The notes under the pieces were generated by a model. The model was not told where the DNA came from. It did not search any database and worked only from the letters and a program-made list of their open reading frames with translations. This document shows, piece after piece, positions 34,380 through 46,000 of a stretch of 64,000 nucleotides of DNA; within the stretch, counting starts at the first letter, position 1, and each line of letters opens with the position of its first letter. The position numbers and the translations under genes are program-made. The DNA comes from Azolla caroliniana. Lineage: Eukaryota; Polypodiophyta. The DNA lies in contig JBHGNT010000001.1 of assembly GCA_043228905.1 (NCBI GenBank), positions 2,914,001-2,978,000 of the forward strand, written 5' to 3'.

Positions 34380-37300
34380 TGTGGCTTCCGTTGAACTTTA
34401 TTAGGGGAGCAACAACCATATGGTCTTGTGTGTGTGTGTGTGTGTGTGGCAATTATGCATTCTAATTTTTCCCATTGCAATCCACAAGTGTGATGTCTTT
34501 GGGTTGTTCAAAGTTGCGAGATATTTTTCCTTGCACTTTATGGATGTGTAATATAGATGCCATTTACAATTTTGCATGAATAATAATAGGATACAACTTG
34601 CTTGAGATTTGCAACAATACCTTATGGTCTAATTTAAGCATGAACATCATTGCACCATTAATCACATTTTAGGTTCCAAAGCACAAGCTTTGTCATCAAC
34701 GCTTGTGGTTATACGATTAAACTCAAGGTTTCTTATGAGATAACTCATTTGTAATAACTACATATTCTTTTTATATGGTATATAAGAACAACGTTTTTTC
34801 ACCATCTTTTTGTACATATGTCTAGTTGTATTATATGATACTTATGATGGTAAGGATGTTTGAGCAGTAACCTACCTACATCAACAAATATAGAAGTGAT
34901 CCCACATTTACTCCAGGTAGGATGTACTATTGGTTGGTGTTTTTATAACTATCGCCCATTATAGTGAACTTGAGGCAATTCTAGAAACGGCTTATTCATA
35001 TACATATTTAAAAACTTGATGGAGATCCATAAATTCCTTTCCATACATTATTCCCATCAACTTACTAGTGTGGTATATATAATGGCAACATTACCACAAA
35101 ATTGTCGTTTTTCTTGAGTTGCTTGCAATAAATGAATATTATTATAAACTTTGTCCTTCCATTTGATTTGTAATATTGTAGTGCCCCACTTTACAACCAC
35201 CCATCATGTCCATCACAATCATGGAAGAGGAATATACTCTAACTTTAGATTTTATGGTTTTATATAAATGGGCTTTTTAATCATGTTCTTGAGATTTGAT
35301 TATTTCTTTGTTGTCTTTGCTTGAAAATGCACCACTATGGTGTAGTATATTGTGTAGCTTGAACCTCATTCGGATGGTCATGTTGCTTGTCTTTTTCTAG
35401 AGACATCACAAATCATAATTTTTACTTTGTGGGGTCTTATACAATCTCGGTTGTAAATAAGAGGACAAGAAATTCAAACACATACATCGTTTGAATATGT
35501 CATTTGTGTAACACGTTTTTTTTCGGTGGTGATTTAAATGAAAGTTTTCAGTTCATTAAATAAGAATGACATGTATTGGGAAGAAGGGCAACAAATTTCT
35601 TACGATTTCGACAATTAATAAAATTGCCTACAAATGACTCTCGAAAGAAAAACTGGTAATAGTTCTTAGTACGGTCGAGAAATATGTTTATTTTATCATC
35701 ATTTAAATGTTAGATGACTCTACCATATGTTCCGTGTAATGCATCGTTAACAACGTGAAATGTAGTGTGCACGCACACACACACACGTTATATATCTCCG
35801 TTCACCCCTACCTATTGGCTAGCAATATGTAGCAGTTCTTATTTCTTGTCCTATATTATCGTCATTGCATACATTGTATGAAGTGCTCATACATATACGA
35901 TATGCACATTGATAATTTTGTATCTAGCTAGAAATTGACATTAGGGAAGTTGAAAAAATTGTCGATTTGTTTCATATAAAGCACATATATTTCTTTGTAT
36001 TGTGATGTTTCTATGCAAGTTAGATGTAGAGATTAACGAAGTTAGACTAAGCTAACACCAACATCTAGAAGTATCACAAGCAAGTTGAGTTGAATGGTCA
36101 AAGTAGGACCATAATTGCGACATTGGGATGGCACTAAATTGAACAATTTATAAGTTGATGTCATAAATAGGTATATGTAGCCTACGAACAAAGTTTCATC
36201 ACTAACGACAAAGCTATGAAAGTTTTCACGTCATGATCAACGTGAATTATTAATACAAATAGTTCGGTTTATTTCATTTTCTTCCATCATGGCTTATTAT
36301 ATGTTGTCATTTAGAATGTGCTTAAAATATACTTAACAAAACAAAGTTTGGTTTGTTTCGTCGAAATATAATAATCAAAACGCCAATGCATAAATATTTA
36401 TGCAATGAATCATATATCTATCTTCCTATTGATTCCATGAATAAGAAAAATGTGTGAAAGGGGGATCTTAGGTTTTGCATACATACATTTTGGAAGAACA
36501 TATAAACAATATAAACAAAGGTAAAATAATATCCAAGTATATGAATTGTTTGATCCACGTTTTATAGACCCCATGAATGATGATTCTCCCTAGTAAGAAC
36601 ATGAATTCATTGAAATATTAGAGTTATGAAGCTTTCCACGGACATTGGATTTTGTTTTTGTCTATAAAATATATCTCGTAACATAGAAATGCTTGACCAT
36701 CCACAACCTTTGTTGCTATTAACCATGCATTGTCAATGCTACAAAGCTTATGAGTTTATACAACCTAAAAAGGAACCATGACATAAATATAGAAAAAGTA
36801 ACACCATACATACATGCCAATATCTTTTGTGATTAATATGATGACCTCAATACAAATTTCTAGATGGTAAGATGAATATGTTAATTAACCATGATGTAAT
36901 GATATCCAAGTCAAAAGTATGAATGCACATTTAATCGTCTCAAAGGTCAAAGTATAAATGGTTTAGCTTAATGATCTGAAAGTCAAAATGTGAATGATTA
37001 GTTCAAAGACCCCAAAAGTCATTAGAACCAAAACAATTTTTTCTATCCCAGGGAAAATAATGGAATAACGAAGATACAAAACCTAGGATTATTGAAACCC
37101 ACCTTGGATTAAGAGCAATTTAAATTTAGGCCATAAGGTTTTAAAATCTTAAAGCTTGTTCCTTGCACATGTTTTCTAACTTGCTCCTCTGAATTCAAAA
37201 TGATTTTAACAAACTTAGGTACTCACATGGTGCAAAATACTTTGCTCCATTGATATTCGCTCCTTCTCATGTCAACCGTGTTCTCTATTTTTCCTCACCA

Positions 37301-37500
37301 CCCTAACGTCTCTTTTTGTCCTTCTCGGTTTCTCTCTCTCTCTCTCTCTCACCAATCCTAATCTCTTTGTCTCTCTCGTGCTCTCCATTGACCTGAATGT
37401 TTAAGAGTTTGTATCTAAATCCCTACAATGACACGTATGAACATCCATGTCTACCCATTATGTAAGGTGGGGAACAGAAGAATGGAAATAAAAAATAAAC
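34380..37500. other. AT-rich spacer
   Basis: No gene or element recognised; it has a short GT run near 34425-34447 and a CT run near 37329-37352. Confidence 0.45.
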
Positions 37501-37509
37501 AAAACCCCC

Positions 37510-37670
37510 GGTCAAAAACTGAAATAGGAAAAAGAACTCCATGGAAAAGGGGACAAAAAGCTATATAATTGAACAAATGAATGCAAACAGGTCAAAAACT
37601 GAAATAGGAAAAAGAACTCACATGGAAAAGGGGACAAAAAGCTATATAATTGAAACAAGTGAATGCAAAC
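37510..37670. repeat. 80-bp tandem duplication
   Basis: GGTCAAAAACTGAAATAGG starts at 37510 and 37590; both units continue through GGGGACAAAAAGCTATATAA with very few differences. Confidence 0.85.
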
Positions 37671-38095
37671 CTCTCAACTACAGTAATATATATATATATC
37701 TTTGTAGTGGAAAATTGTTAATACACAAACATTTAGTTTTAAAGCAAAAGGTAAGCATTATATGTATTAAAAGTGGAAAAGGACAATCCAAAGGTAAAGT
37801 TGTCTTTTTCTTTTTCTTTTTTTTCTTCTTCATGTACAAATCAAATTATTTGATGACAACATGTTCTTGTGTTATGTCTACCTTCCCCTCAATTGCCACA
37901 TTTTCCTACTTCCACATTAAAATCCTAATGAGAGAACTAGGTGGAAGACCTTTTTTCTTTGTCACCGTGAGAGGATTACTATAGGTGCTATTGGATTGTT
38001 ATCAATCATCTCTAACTTTGATGGAAAGGTTGGAACTTGATTATTGTTAAGATTTTTTCATTATATTCTTGAGCTTGCTTAAGACTTCTCTTCAT

Positions 38096-38260
38096 GAGCG
38101 GAGCAGAGGCCACTAGGGAACGGAGCAAGAGCAGGAGCTGAATCGTGCCCACCTTAAGACAACACGGGGGAACAGAGCAGACGAGCGGAGCAGGAGCAGC
38201 GGAGTAGAGGCCACCAGGGAACGGAGCAAGAGCAGGAGCTGAAGCGCACCCACTTGACAA
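38096..38260. repeat. ~100-bp imperfect duplication, purine-rich
   Basis: The block GAGGCCACTAGGGAACGGAG..AGAGCAGGAGCTGAA begins near 38106 and recurs near 38205. Open frames here are by-products of the repeat. Confidence 0.7.
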
Positions 38261-38449
38261 CGCAGAGTGGAGGGCACATAGAGCCCCTCTTTGCAGGCCC
38301 TGCCCTCTCTGTCCACTACCTACAGGGCGATGGTCGTCATAGCTACTACTAAACACGCACCTCTCACAGGTCCCTCTTTTGATAAAGAGAAAATGCAAGA
38401 TAAATACAACCCAAGTAGTGAGAGTCCTGTTTAGATTAGTTTTAGTAAC

Positions 38450-39449
38450 GAAGAAATGTTACTATTGGAGCAGGATATAGATTTTCTTGAGCGAATAGCG
38501 GTCATATGCCGTGTGGTGGGCACAAGTAGGTGGAATAAAGGAAGTCCAACTGCTTGGTAAAGGTTTCTATCAAATCATCCTAGAGGACAAGGATGCCGCA
38601 ATGAAACTCATAACAATGTCTCCTTGCCAAATCTGAAACACATGGTTATTCATGTGTAAATGGACACATGGTTATTCATGTGTAAATGGACACATGGTTT
38701 TAACCCAGAGAAGGCTGCGCAACACGATGACTCCATGAAAAAGGTAACAATGTTGTTTCCTGGTTTATCCTTAGAATACAACATGTTACTTCCTACTATG
38801 GAAACTCCTTTGGTATGATGCTGGACGAGGACCTAATGCTATCGGATAGGCTAAAGAAGCAACTAGGCCCTCCCTCTATACGCATTTTGGTGCCAAACAT
38901 CGACAAACTTCCTTCCAAGATCCTCATTCCTGGAAAAAACGGAATGCGGATTGAACAACACATAGAAGTGATTAATGGATCGGGGCAATGTTTTGCATGC
39001 AAAAAATTTGGTCATTTAGAAAAGAACTGCCCCACGAGAGGCACTAAAGATCCTGCCAAGGAGACCCGAGAAGGTCATGGCACCATAGTCCATGAGAAGC
39101 CCCCCCCCACCACGATCTGATAAGGCTGTGATGTAATGGCAAGTGGTGGGGAAAACCCATGCCTTCCACAAAACTCCATAGACACAAAATCCTCCATCGC
39201 CTTTGAGCCCCAATTGATTTGAACTACTGCAAGAGCTCCCCCCCACGGATGAACACTCCCCTAGTTCTTTCTTAAGCCCTAAGGAACGGCCTAAGGTGAC
39301 ACCAAGCACACATGAGAAAATTCTCGTTAAAGCTTACAAAACAGGAAAACGACGAAGGATACATCATGTTAAGACCTTAATGTGGAGTTTGCGTGGAACT
39401 ACACCCAATGGAGAAGCAACAAATCAAGGCAGAAGTTTGAATATCACGC
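38450..39449 (+). pseudogene. LINE ORF1 (gag-like, CCHC knuckle)
   Basis: The first part (to about 38800) has stops but carries blocks like VICRVVGTS, FYQIILEDKDAAMKLI and WTHGFNPE that resemble the DUF4283-type region of plant LINE ORF1. An open part from 38815 gives GPPSIRILVPNIDKLPSK and then the zinc knuckle CFACKKFGHLEKNC (CX2CX4HX4C) at about 38992-39033. ORF1 proteins bind the element RNA. Confidence 0.65.
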
Positions 39450-39713
39450 TGTCGAGTTGTTACGCTCTTCGCGTGTGGAAAGAGGCGAGACCGCTGGGGC
39501 CTTGAACCAAGGAGCGTGAGAAGGAAGAGAGGGAGAGCAGCTTGCAGAAACACAGAGGGAGGAAGAGAGAGAGAACAAAGTCTTAATTACAAAATCAATA
39601 ACGATTACAACCGGCAAGTCGGCAACAGACCCAACTCAGGCGAACACACACACACGATGCTCACGCACGCACACAGCCCCGACTGCACTGTGGAGCCTTT
39701 CCCGGAAGCACAC
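39450..39713 (-). repeat. truncated 3' LTR of element A
   Basis: It matches the start (plus-strand left end) of 40692-41336 closely up to GGAAGCACAC, then breaks off into internal sequence. A 12-base word, CACTGTGGAGCC, occurs at 39687 and again at the breakpoint (39711). Confidence 0.8.
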
Positions 39714-39719
39714 TGTGGA

Positions 39720-40647
39720 GCCCGTGTCTTGGCAAAATCCGCGCATTCTTTCCGGATGTGGCCGACCGCGTCGCATCACATGCACCGCTGCGCCGCTGGC
39801 GGCCTTCGGTCACGAGACTGTTCGCCGCTATCCCTCCGGGCATGTGTGATTTGGAGATCTCGCACCATCTGCGATAGCTCTTCTAGAGCCGCGCCTCTGG
39901 AGGGACCTTTGACCACTCCGCTCGGGGCTGAGCCCATCTCAAGCCAACTCCGAGTTTCTTCCTTCCTAGCCTGTACTGACACCGGCTCCTCGAGCTCCCT
40001 CGCCGGGACCGGCCTTGCCGCCGATGAGCCCTCGTCTCGCTCCACTCGCGCCGCTTTTCGAAATGACTGCAGACCCTCCTTACCATGGCCCACTTTACCG
40101 TGAGCCCTTCATCCGTTTCCAACAGGAGACCCACCTTCTCCCGGTCCATGGCGTCCACCGACTTGACGAATAGTAGTACCCGGCTTGTGTTGAGCATGGT
40201 TCGGTCCAGCATCGATAGCCGTGCGAACCGTTTTTCGAACTCCTGGAGGAGCGCCGACGTGTTCCTCCCCTTCCTAGGGCTCTCAACCCACGCCATGAAG
40301 TCTCGCTTGGACAGCCGAAGCGAGATATCGAACCCATACATCTCAAGGAGCTGCAACTCGAACTCCTCCCAAGTCTGGCATCCGGCCAACACCTTGAGCA
40401 CCTCTACGTGGATGCTCAGCGTCACCACCTGAGGGAATCCGGACAGCCGCCTGTCCACCGAGATATCCCTCATGATCATTTCGGCCCGGTAGGCCTCCAA
40501 GTAGCTCGTGGCATTCTTCCCACTGAATTGACCTATGGTGCCGACGATCGACTCAATGGCCTTGTCGAGGGCACCCGTTCCCTCGCGAGCGCTCACTAGC
40601 TGGTCGACGGCTACGACCATAGCTTCAACAAGCTCGGATCCCCTCAT
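39720..40647 (-). pseudogene. gag of element A, frameshifted, with CCHC knuckle remnant
   Basis: ATG at 40647. The first ~190 codons read as a retrotransposon gag: FSGKNATSYLEAYRAEM, WEEFELQLLEMYGFD, FEKRFARLSMLD, VLLFVKSVDAMDREKV. Near 40060-40090 the frame slips; the continuation is in another frame (39776-40093). It ends in a zinc-knuckle-like CDAVGHIRKEC around 39735-39775, with a TGA where a coding triplet of the first CX2C is expected. The same gag core is found in element B. Confidence 0.7.
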
Positions 40648-40667
40648 CCTTCACTCCTTTGCCGCCT

Positions 40668-40687
40668 GTTTCACGTCGGGTTCACCA
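40668..40687 (-). other. primer binding site of element A
   Basis: TGGTGAACCCGACGTGA starts four bases inside the 5' LTR end and is shared by element B at the same place. The TGG start fits priming by a CCA-ended tRNA; which tRNA is not determined. Confidence 0.6.
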
Positions 40688-40691
40688 AATA

Positions 40692-41336
40692 TGTCGAGTT
40701 GTTATGCTCTTCGTGTGTGGAAAGAGGCAAGACCGCAGGGGCCTTGAACCAAGGAGCGTGAGAAGGAAGAGAGAGAGAGCAGCTTGCAGAAACACAAAGG
40801 GAGGAAGAGAGAGAGAACAAAGTCTTAATTACAAAATCAATAACGATTACAACCGGCAAGCCGGCAACGGACCCAACTCAGGCGAACACACACACACACG
40901 ATGCTCACGCACGCACACAACCCCGACTACACTGTGGAGTCTCTACTGGAAGCACACGGGCTATCCACGAAGCAGAGGCAACTCAGTCCGAAATCCTACA
41001 GAGAATGACGAACGATGGAGGAGAGAGCTCGATCCCAGTCCGGCAGCACTTCGTCCTCGCTCCTAAAATGTGATGTCTTCATCTGCCTTCTTCCTTCCCT
41101 TTTATAGGCCGTCGAGGCAGGCCATTGCACCCTCGTTTTCATCAATTTATTCTCTGTCCTTTCGGACAGAGATACTCTTTGATTTCCTAGACATTCAATG
41201 CGTCACATCTAGTCTATTTACACCCATCGTCCTACTCCTAGTTATGTACAAGGTATTAATTGGTGTGGAAAAGTGTAGGGCCGGTTCATGCGCCCTGCTT
41301 CGCCGATTCCACTTCTGACCGGTTTTCTTCACAACA
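40692..41336 (-). repeat. 5' LTR of element A
   Basis: 645 bp, ends TGTCG..CAACA as written on the plus strand. It carries GA-rich and CA-rich blocks and a CTTTTATAGG block. Its last ~240 bases resemble the LTR fragment at 56147-56414. Confidence 0.8.
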
Positions 41337-41900
41337 ACGCCTCAAATCATAGTCTTCCCAGACACAAATGAGTGTGGTACCTCTAGTCAGGACCTTGAAC
41401 GACACCCACAAAACGCCTTGAAATGACTAGGTATCAGGCATAAGACAATGGAAAAAATAAGGGTACATGTATTGGCAATACACAATAATGGAGTACCAAC
41501 AACCTCAATTTCCTTTCCACTCTTGCTACCGGCACAAGAAGACTGGGCCAAATCCAAGATTAACGATACGCTATGTAGCCAAGCAACATGTTTTGTAACA
41601 AAAATAAGAGACGAACCATGAATTCTGGTGCACCATGGATGAAGAGGAACCTCATCTCTTCCACATCCACATGCAGACTATTATAGACACCCATCTAACT
41701 CCAGGTTTTTTCTATTTCCATGAGAAGCAGGAAGGGCCGATTGAAGCTCACCGGATAGCCCACAAACTCCACTCATGGATTTGGACCATCATCCTATTAG
41801 TGAAAATGAATCGATGTCTAAATGGTGAGTGCTCTCCACTACCGACATGTTGTGCAAAGCATCAGGAACAACTGGCAATCTCCCACCCTATTCCATGAGT

Positions 41901-42373
41901 ATGATAATTGTAACATGGAACGTCCAAGGGCTCAGGAGTCGATTAGCCCAACAAAACATCTGATGGAAATTGGGAAGGGATCTTGAGGAATATATATTAG
42001 GGGGTGCTCCTGACATAATCATGTTGTAGGAACACCACCTCGATAATACTCGTTCAAAGGAAGTCAGAGACCTTCTACCAGGATCATGGCGCACAATTTG
42101 GGAGCTAGCAATAGGGGAGGATGGATATCATGGTGGTATTTGCACTTTGATTCGAGAACATCTAGCCCAAGGGTTAATACATCAAGAATCACGTATACCT
42201 GGTAGGGCACATTTTTGCACGTTGGCCATCCAAAGGCAACGTTGGAATTTCATGAATGTTTATGCTCCAAATTGCACAAAAAGGGCAACAACATTCTGGG
42301 AGTGCATCCGCCTACAAGTAGTAGGTGTGGAGGACTGGTGCAATGGAGGGGACTTCAATATAATGATCGAATC
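41901..42373 (+). pseudogene. LINE ORF2 start: endonuclease domain, 5' part
   Basis: Starts MIIVTWNVQGLRSRLAQQNI and continues APDIIML, GICTLIREHLAQG, WNFMNVYAPNCTKRA and WCNGGDFNIMIES. These are the catalytic landmarks (WNVQGL, NVYAP, GGDFN) of the apurinic/apyrimidinic endonuclease that nicks target DNA for LINE insertion. There are at least two in-frame stops. The copia element interrupts it right after GGDFNIMIES; the domain resumes at 47874. Confidence 0.75.
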
Positions 42374-43066
42374 TGTTGGGATTTCGGTCCCTCCGGATGG
42401 GATGTCCGGAGATGAATGACGGCAAGCCCGGTTGCGGTTACGGAACCGGATGATGAAGAGTATCCGGCATGAAGCCGGATGAAGAGACCCCGACTACGGA
42501 GCCGGATGCAGAAGACCCCGACTACGGAGCCGGATGCTGAAGACCCCGGTTACGGAGCCGGATGACGAATGTACCCGGAGAAAGATCCGGATGCGGGGAC
42601 ATATTTGTGAATATGTTTGCCAAGAGCCCTTGAGGCTATATTTGTAAATAGCCCGAAAGTCATATGTGTATAAATATGACTTAGGGCAAACAGTTTGTAG
42701 TTGCTGCTTATTTTTCTGTTTTTCCACTCAAGGGGAGTGAAGAGAGAGCAGCCGTGAGAGAGAGAGAGAGATAGAGCGCGAGAGACGAAGAGGTAGACGC
42801 CTCTGTGTATTTCCGCCGCCTGTGGCGAGGACAGCGAGCTCAAGGTCGTCGCCTTGCAGCTCGCCATTGTATACTTCTCTGTATAGTGTTTGGTTTGGAG
42901 TCTTGTACTCCCGTGGTTTTTCCCGTCTAGGGTTTTCCACGTTAATCCCTGTGTACTCGCGTTTTATTTTGTTTCTCCGTGTGGTTCCTATTTTCTGCTC
43001 CATTGATCCGCGATTAATCGGTTGTGGCCGACCGAAGAAGGTGAATAGAAGGTTCGATTCTCAACA
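42374..43066 (+). repeat. left LTR of copia copy 1
   Basis: 693 bp. The U3 holds a 28-bp repeat (GCCGGATG at 42474, 42501, 42529 and 42557) and more scattered CCGGATG words. TATAAATA follows at 42669, then a GA-rich leader. Confidence 0.95.
42669..42676 (+). promoter_or_regulatory. TATA box of the copia LTR promoter
   Basis: TATAAATA, downstream of the repeated CCGGATG boxes. The same motif stands in the right LTR (47476) and in copy 2 (60478). Confidence 0.6.
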
Positions 43067-43069
43067 ATC

Positions 43070-43081
43070 TGGTATCAGAGC
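43070..43081 (+). other. primer binding site (initiator tRNA-Met)
   Basis: TGGTATCAGAGC, three bases after the LTR end; the standard plant retrotransposon PBS complementary to the 3' end of initiator tRNA-Met. Confidence 0.9.
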
Positions 43082-43096
43082 GAGCTGTTGCAGAAA

Positions 43097-46000
43097 ATGG
43101 AAGGCGGCGGCAGCGGGCAGCCGGGAATGATGGTGCTGAATGCGCTGAATTACGCCGACTGGAAGATCAAGATGGAGGATCTTCTGATTGTTCGGGACCT
43201 GTACGAACCGATTGACAGGTCGGAAATACCGAAAGGGGTACTTGAGTCGGAATGGAGGCTTCTGAACCGGAAAGCCGTTGCAACCATTCGGCAATACGTC
43301 GACGTGAGCGTTCTACAACATGTGGCGAACGACACCAACGCATATGAGATGTGGCGGAAGCTGTCGGGCCTCTATGAGAGGAAGAATGCGTTGAACCGGA
43401 CCTCCCTGATGAGGAAGATAGTGAATCTCAAGTACCGGGACGGCGAGAGTATGGTGGAACACGTAAGCACGTTCATGGGATTCGTGAACCAGCTTGCGGC
43501 GATCAAGTTCCCGTTGGAGGATGCAATGCAAGCCATCATTCTGATGTGTACATTGCCGGAAAGCTGGGAGAACTTGGTGGTGACTCTCAGCACCTCCTGC
43601 ACCGAAGATAACTTGTCTCTACAAACGGTAAAGACAAGCATTTTGAACGAAGAAGCGCGTCGGAGAGATAAAGAACCGGCCTCCGACTCGAAGGCGCTAC
43701 TTACCAAATCGGAATGGGAAAGACATCGGAACCGGAGTCCGCAAAGACGGGAGAAGTCGGGGACCCGGTCGCAGTCAAGAGGAAGGCCCACATGCTTCCA
43801 CTGTGGGAAGACGGGGCACTTCCGGAAGAATTGTCGGCATTACCGAAAAGACAACGGAGCCGTCGACACCGATTCGAAGAAGTCACCGGAGAGAAACGGT
43901 GCATACCGGGGAGCCACGGACTGGAGAGGTCCGGATCGGCGAGGGCAGGACCGGAAAGGAACGACGGCACTCGCGGCAAGTGAAGAAGAGATAATGCTCA
44001 TTACCGAAGAAAGGGAGCTGAACCTTGCCGGTGTAGAGATGACCTGGGTGGTCGATTCCGGAGCGTCGTTCCACCTGACCCCGGAGAAGAAATACTTCTC
44101 ATCCTACACAGCCGGTGAGCATGGCTGTGTCCGGATGGGAAATGAAGGTACATGCCGGATTGCCGGCATAGGAGACGTGTGGCTGATGACATCAACCGGA
44201 TGCAAGATGCTGCTGAAGGATGTTCGACACGTTCCGGAGGTCCGTTTGAACCTGATCTCGGCCGGGAGGCTAGACGATGAAGGCTACACGGGCAGCATCC
44301 GGAACGGTGTCATGAAGTTCAGCAACGGGAGCCTGATAGTGGCTCGGGCCCGGAAGGTCAACACACTATACCTGATGAATGCCCGGTTATGTCCGGAAGA
44401 GCTGAATGTGGCAGCCGACACTGCCGGTGAGCTGTGGCACAAAAGACTGTGCCACATGAGTGAGAAGGGGATGAAGAGGCTTGCAGAAGACAACCTTATT
44501 CCAGTAAAGCATGTGCACCTGGAGAAGTGCACCGATTGCCTGGCCGGTAAGCAGAACCGAACCTCCTTCCACTCAAGGCCACCGACGAGACGTAGCGCAC
44601 CATTGGAGTTGGTGCACACTGATGTGTGTCAGGTAGAAACGAAGTCACATGGCGGAGCCCAGTACTTCGTGACTTTCATTGATGATCACAGCCGGAAGCT
44701 GTGGACGGCGCCGTTGAAGACAAAGGACCAAGTGTTGTCCGTCTTCAAAGAACTCCACGCGAGAGTGGAAAGAGAATCCGGCAAGAAGCTGAAAGCGATA
44801 CGAGCGGATAACGGAGGGGAATACCGGGGGCAGTTCCAGGAGTACTGTCGCTCGAAGGGAATCCGGCTCGAGTTTACTGTGCCGAAGACGCCGGAACTGA
44901 ACGGGCTGGCCGAGAGGATGAACCGGACCATAATGGAGAGGGTCCGGAGTATGCTGACGCATGCGAAATTACCCAAGGGGTTTTGGGCTGAGGCAATGTC
45001 GACGGCGGCATACGTGATAAACAGATCACCCTCAGTACCTTTGGACGGAGACACGCCGCAGAAAGTGTGGACCGGTAAGGAAGTGTCCTACCGGCATCTG
45101 AAGGTGTTCGGGTGTCTCGCATACGTGCATGTGGCAAAGGACCGGAGAGGAAAGCTAGATCCAAAGACCCGGCCATGCATATTCCTCGGTTACGGCGACG
45201 ACGAGTTCGGCTACCGAGTATGGGACCCGGTCGACAAGAAGATATTCAGGAGTCGAGATATCATCTTCATGGAGGACAAGATACTCACCGACTGGGAGTC
45301 GGAGAAGAAGATGAAGAGCTCCAAGTCGACCGGTGAGGATCAACTCTACGAGGAGCAGTCCCGACCGGCATGGGACCGGTTAGCACTCGAGGATCCGGCC
45401 GAAGACGGTGAAGAAACAGAACCGGCCGAAGAAGATGAAAATGATACCGGAACCGGCCCCGATCCCGAAATGGATTCGGATGAAGAAGAATCGGAAGAAC
45501 CGGTTACCGAAGCTCCGGAACGGAGATATCCTCTAAGAGAGAGAAGGGCCCCTCGGAGATTTCCGGAACCAGAGCACGTGTTGCTAACCGACGAGGGGGA
45601 GCCGGAGAGCGTTGAGGAAGCGAAGCAAGACACCCAGAGCCGCAGGTGGTTGAGTGCCATGCAGGACGAGATGGATTCCCTGCATGAGAACCACACATAT
45701 GAACTTGTGGAGTTGCCGAAAGGAAAGCGGGCACTTCGAAACAAGTGGGTGTTCAAGCTGAAACCGGGAGATGCCGGAAACCCCCCGAGATACAAAGCCA
45801 GGATCGTGGTGAAGGGGTTCCAGCAGAAGAAGGGCGTCGACTTCGACGAGATATTTGCCCCGGTAGTGAAGATGACCTCCATCCGGACGGTGCTGAGCAT
45901 AGCGGCAAACATGGACCTCGAGGTAGAACAGATGGACGTGAAGACGGCATTCCTTCACGGTGACCTCGAAGAAGAGATCTACATGCAGCAACCGGAAGGA

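Larger units (their letters stand above)
39450..41336 (-). mobile_element. gag-only LTR retrotransposon 'A', internally deleted, non-autonomous
   Basis: The right (5') LTR is 40692-41336 (645 bp); the left LTR keeps only 264 bp (39450-39713). LTR ends on the plus strand are TGTCG..CAACA. ACGC flanks both sides (39446-39449 and 41337-41340). A primer-binding-site-like TGGTGAACCCGACGTGA lies just inside the 5' LTR, followed by a gag frame starting at 40647. No protease, integrase or reverse transcriptase motif is present: the internal region is only about 980 bp. It sits inside the LINE ORF1/ORF2 spacer. Confidence 0.8.

Noticed and set aside
38012-38398. 128-codon minus-strand frame with Ala/Leu/Ser repeats
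   Set aside because: Produced by the purine-rich duplication at 38096-38260; no family features.
45346-45912. 188-codon minus-strand open frame and similar antisense frames in the copia element
   Set aside because: Shadows of the gag-pol reading frame; mirrored at the same place in copy 2.
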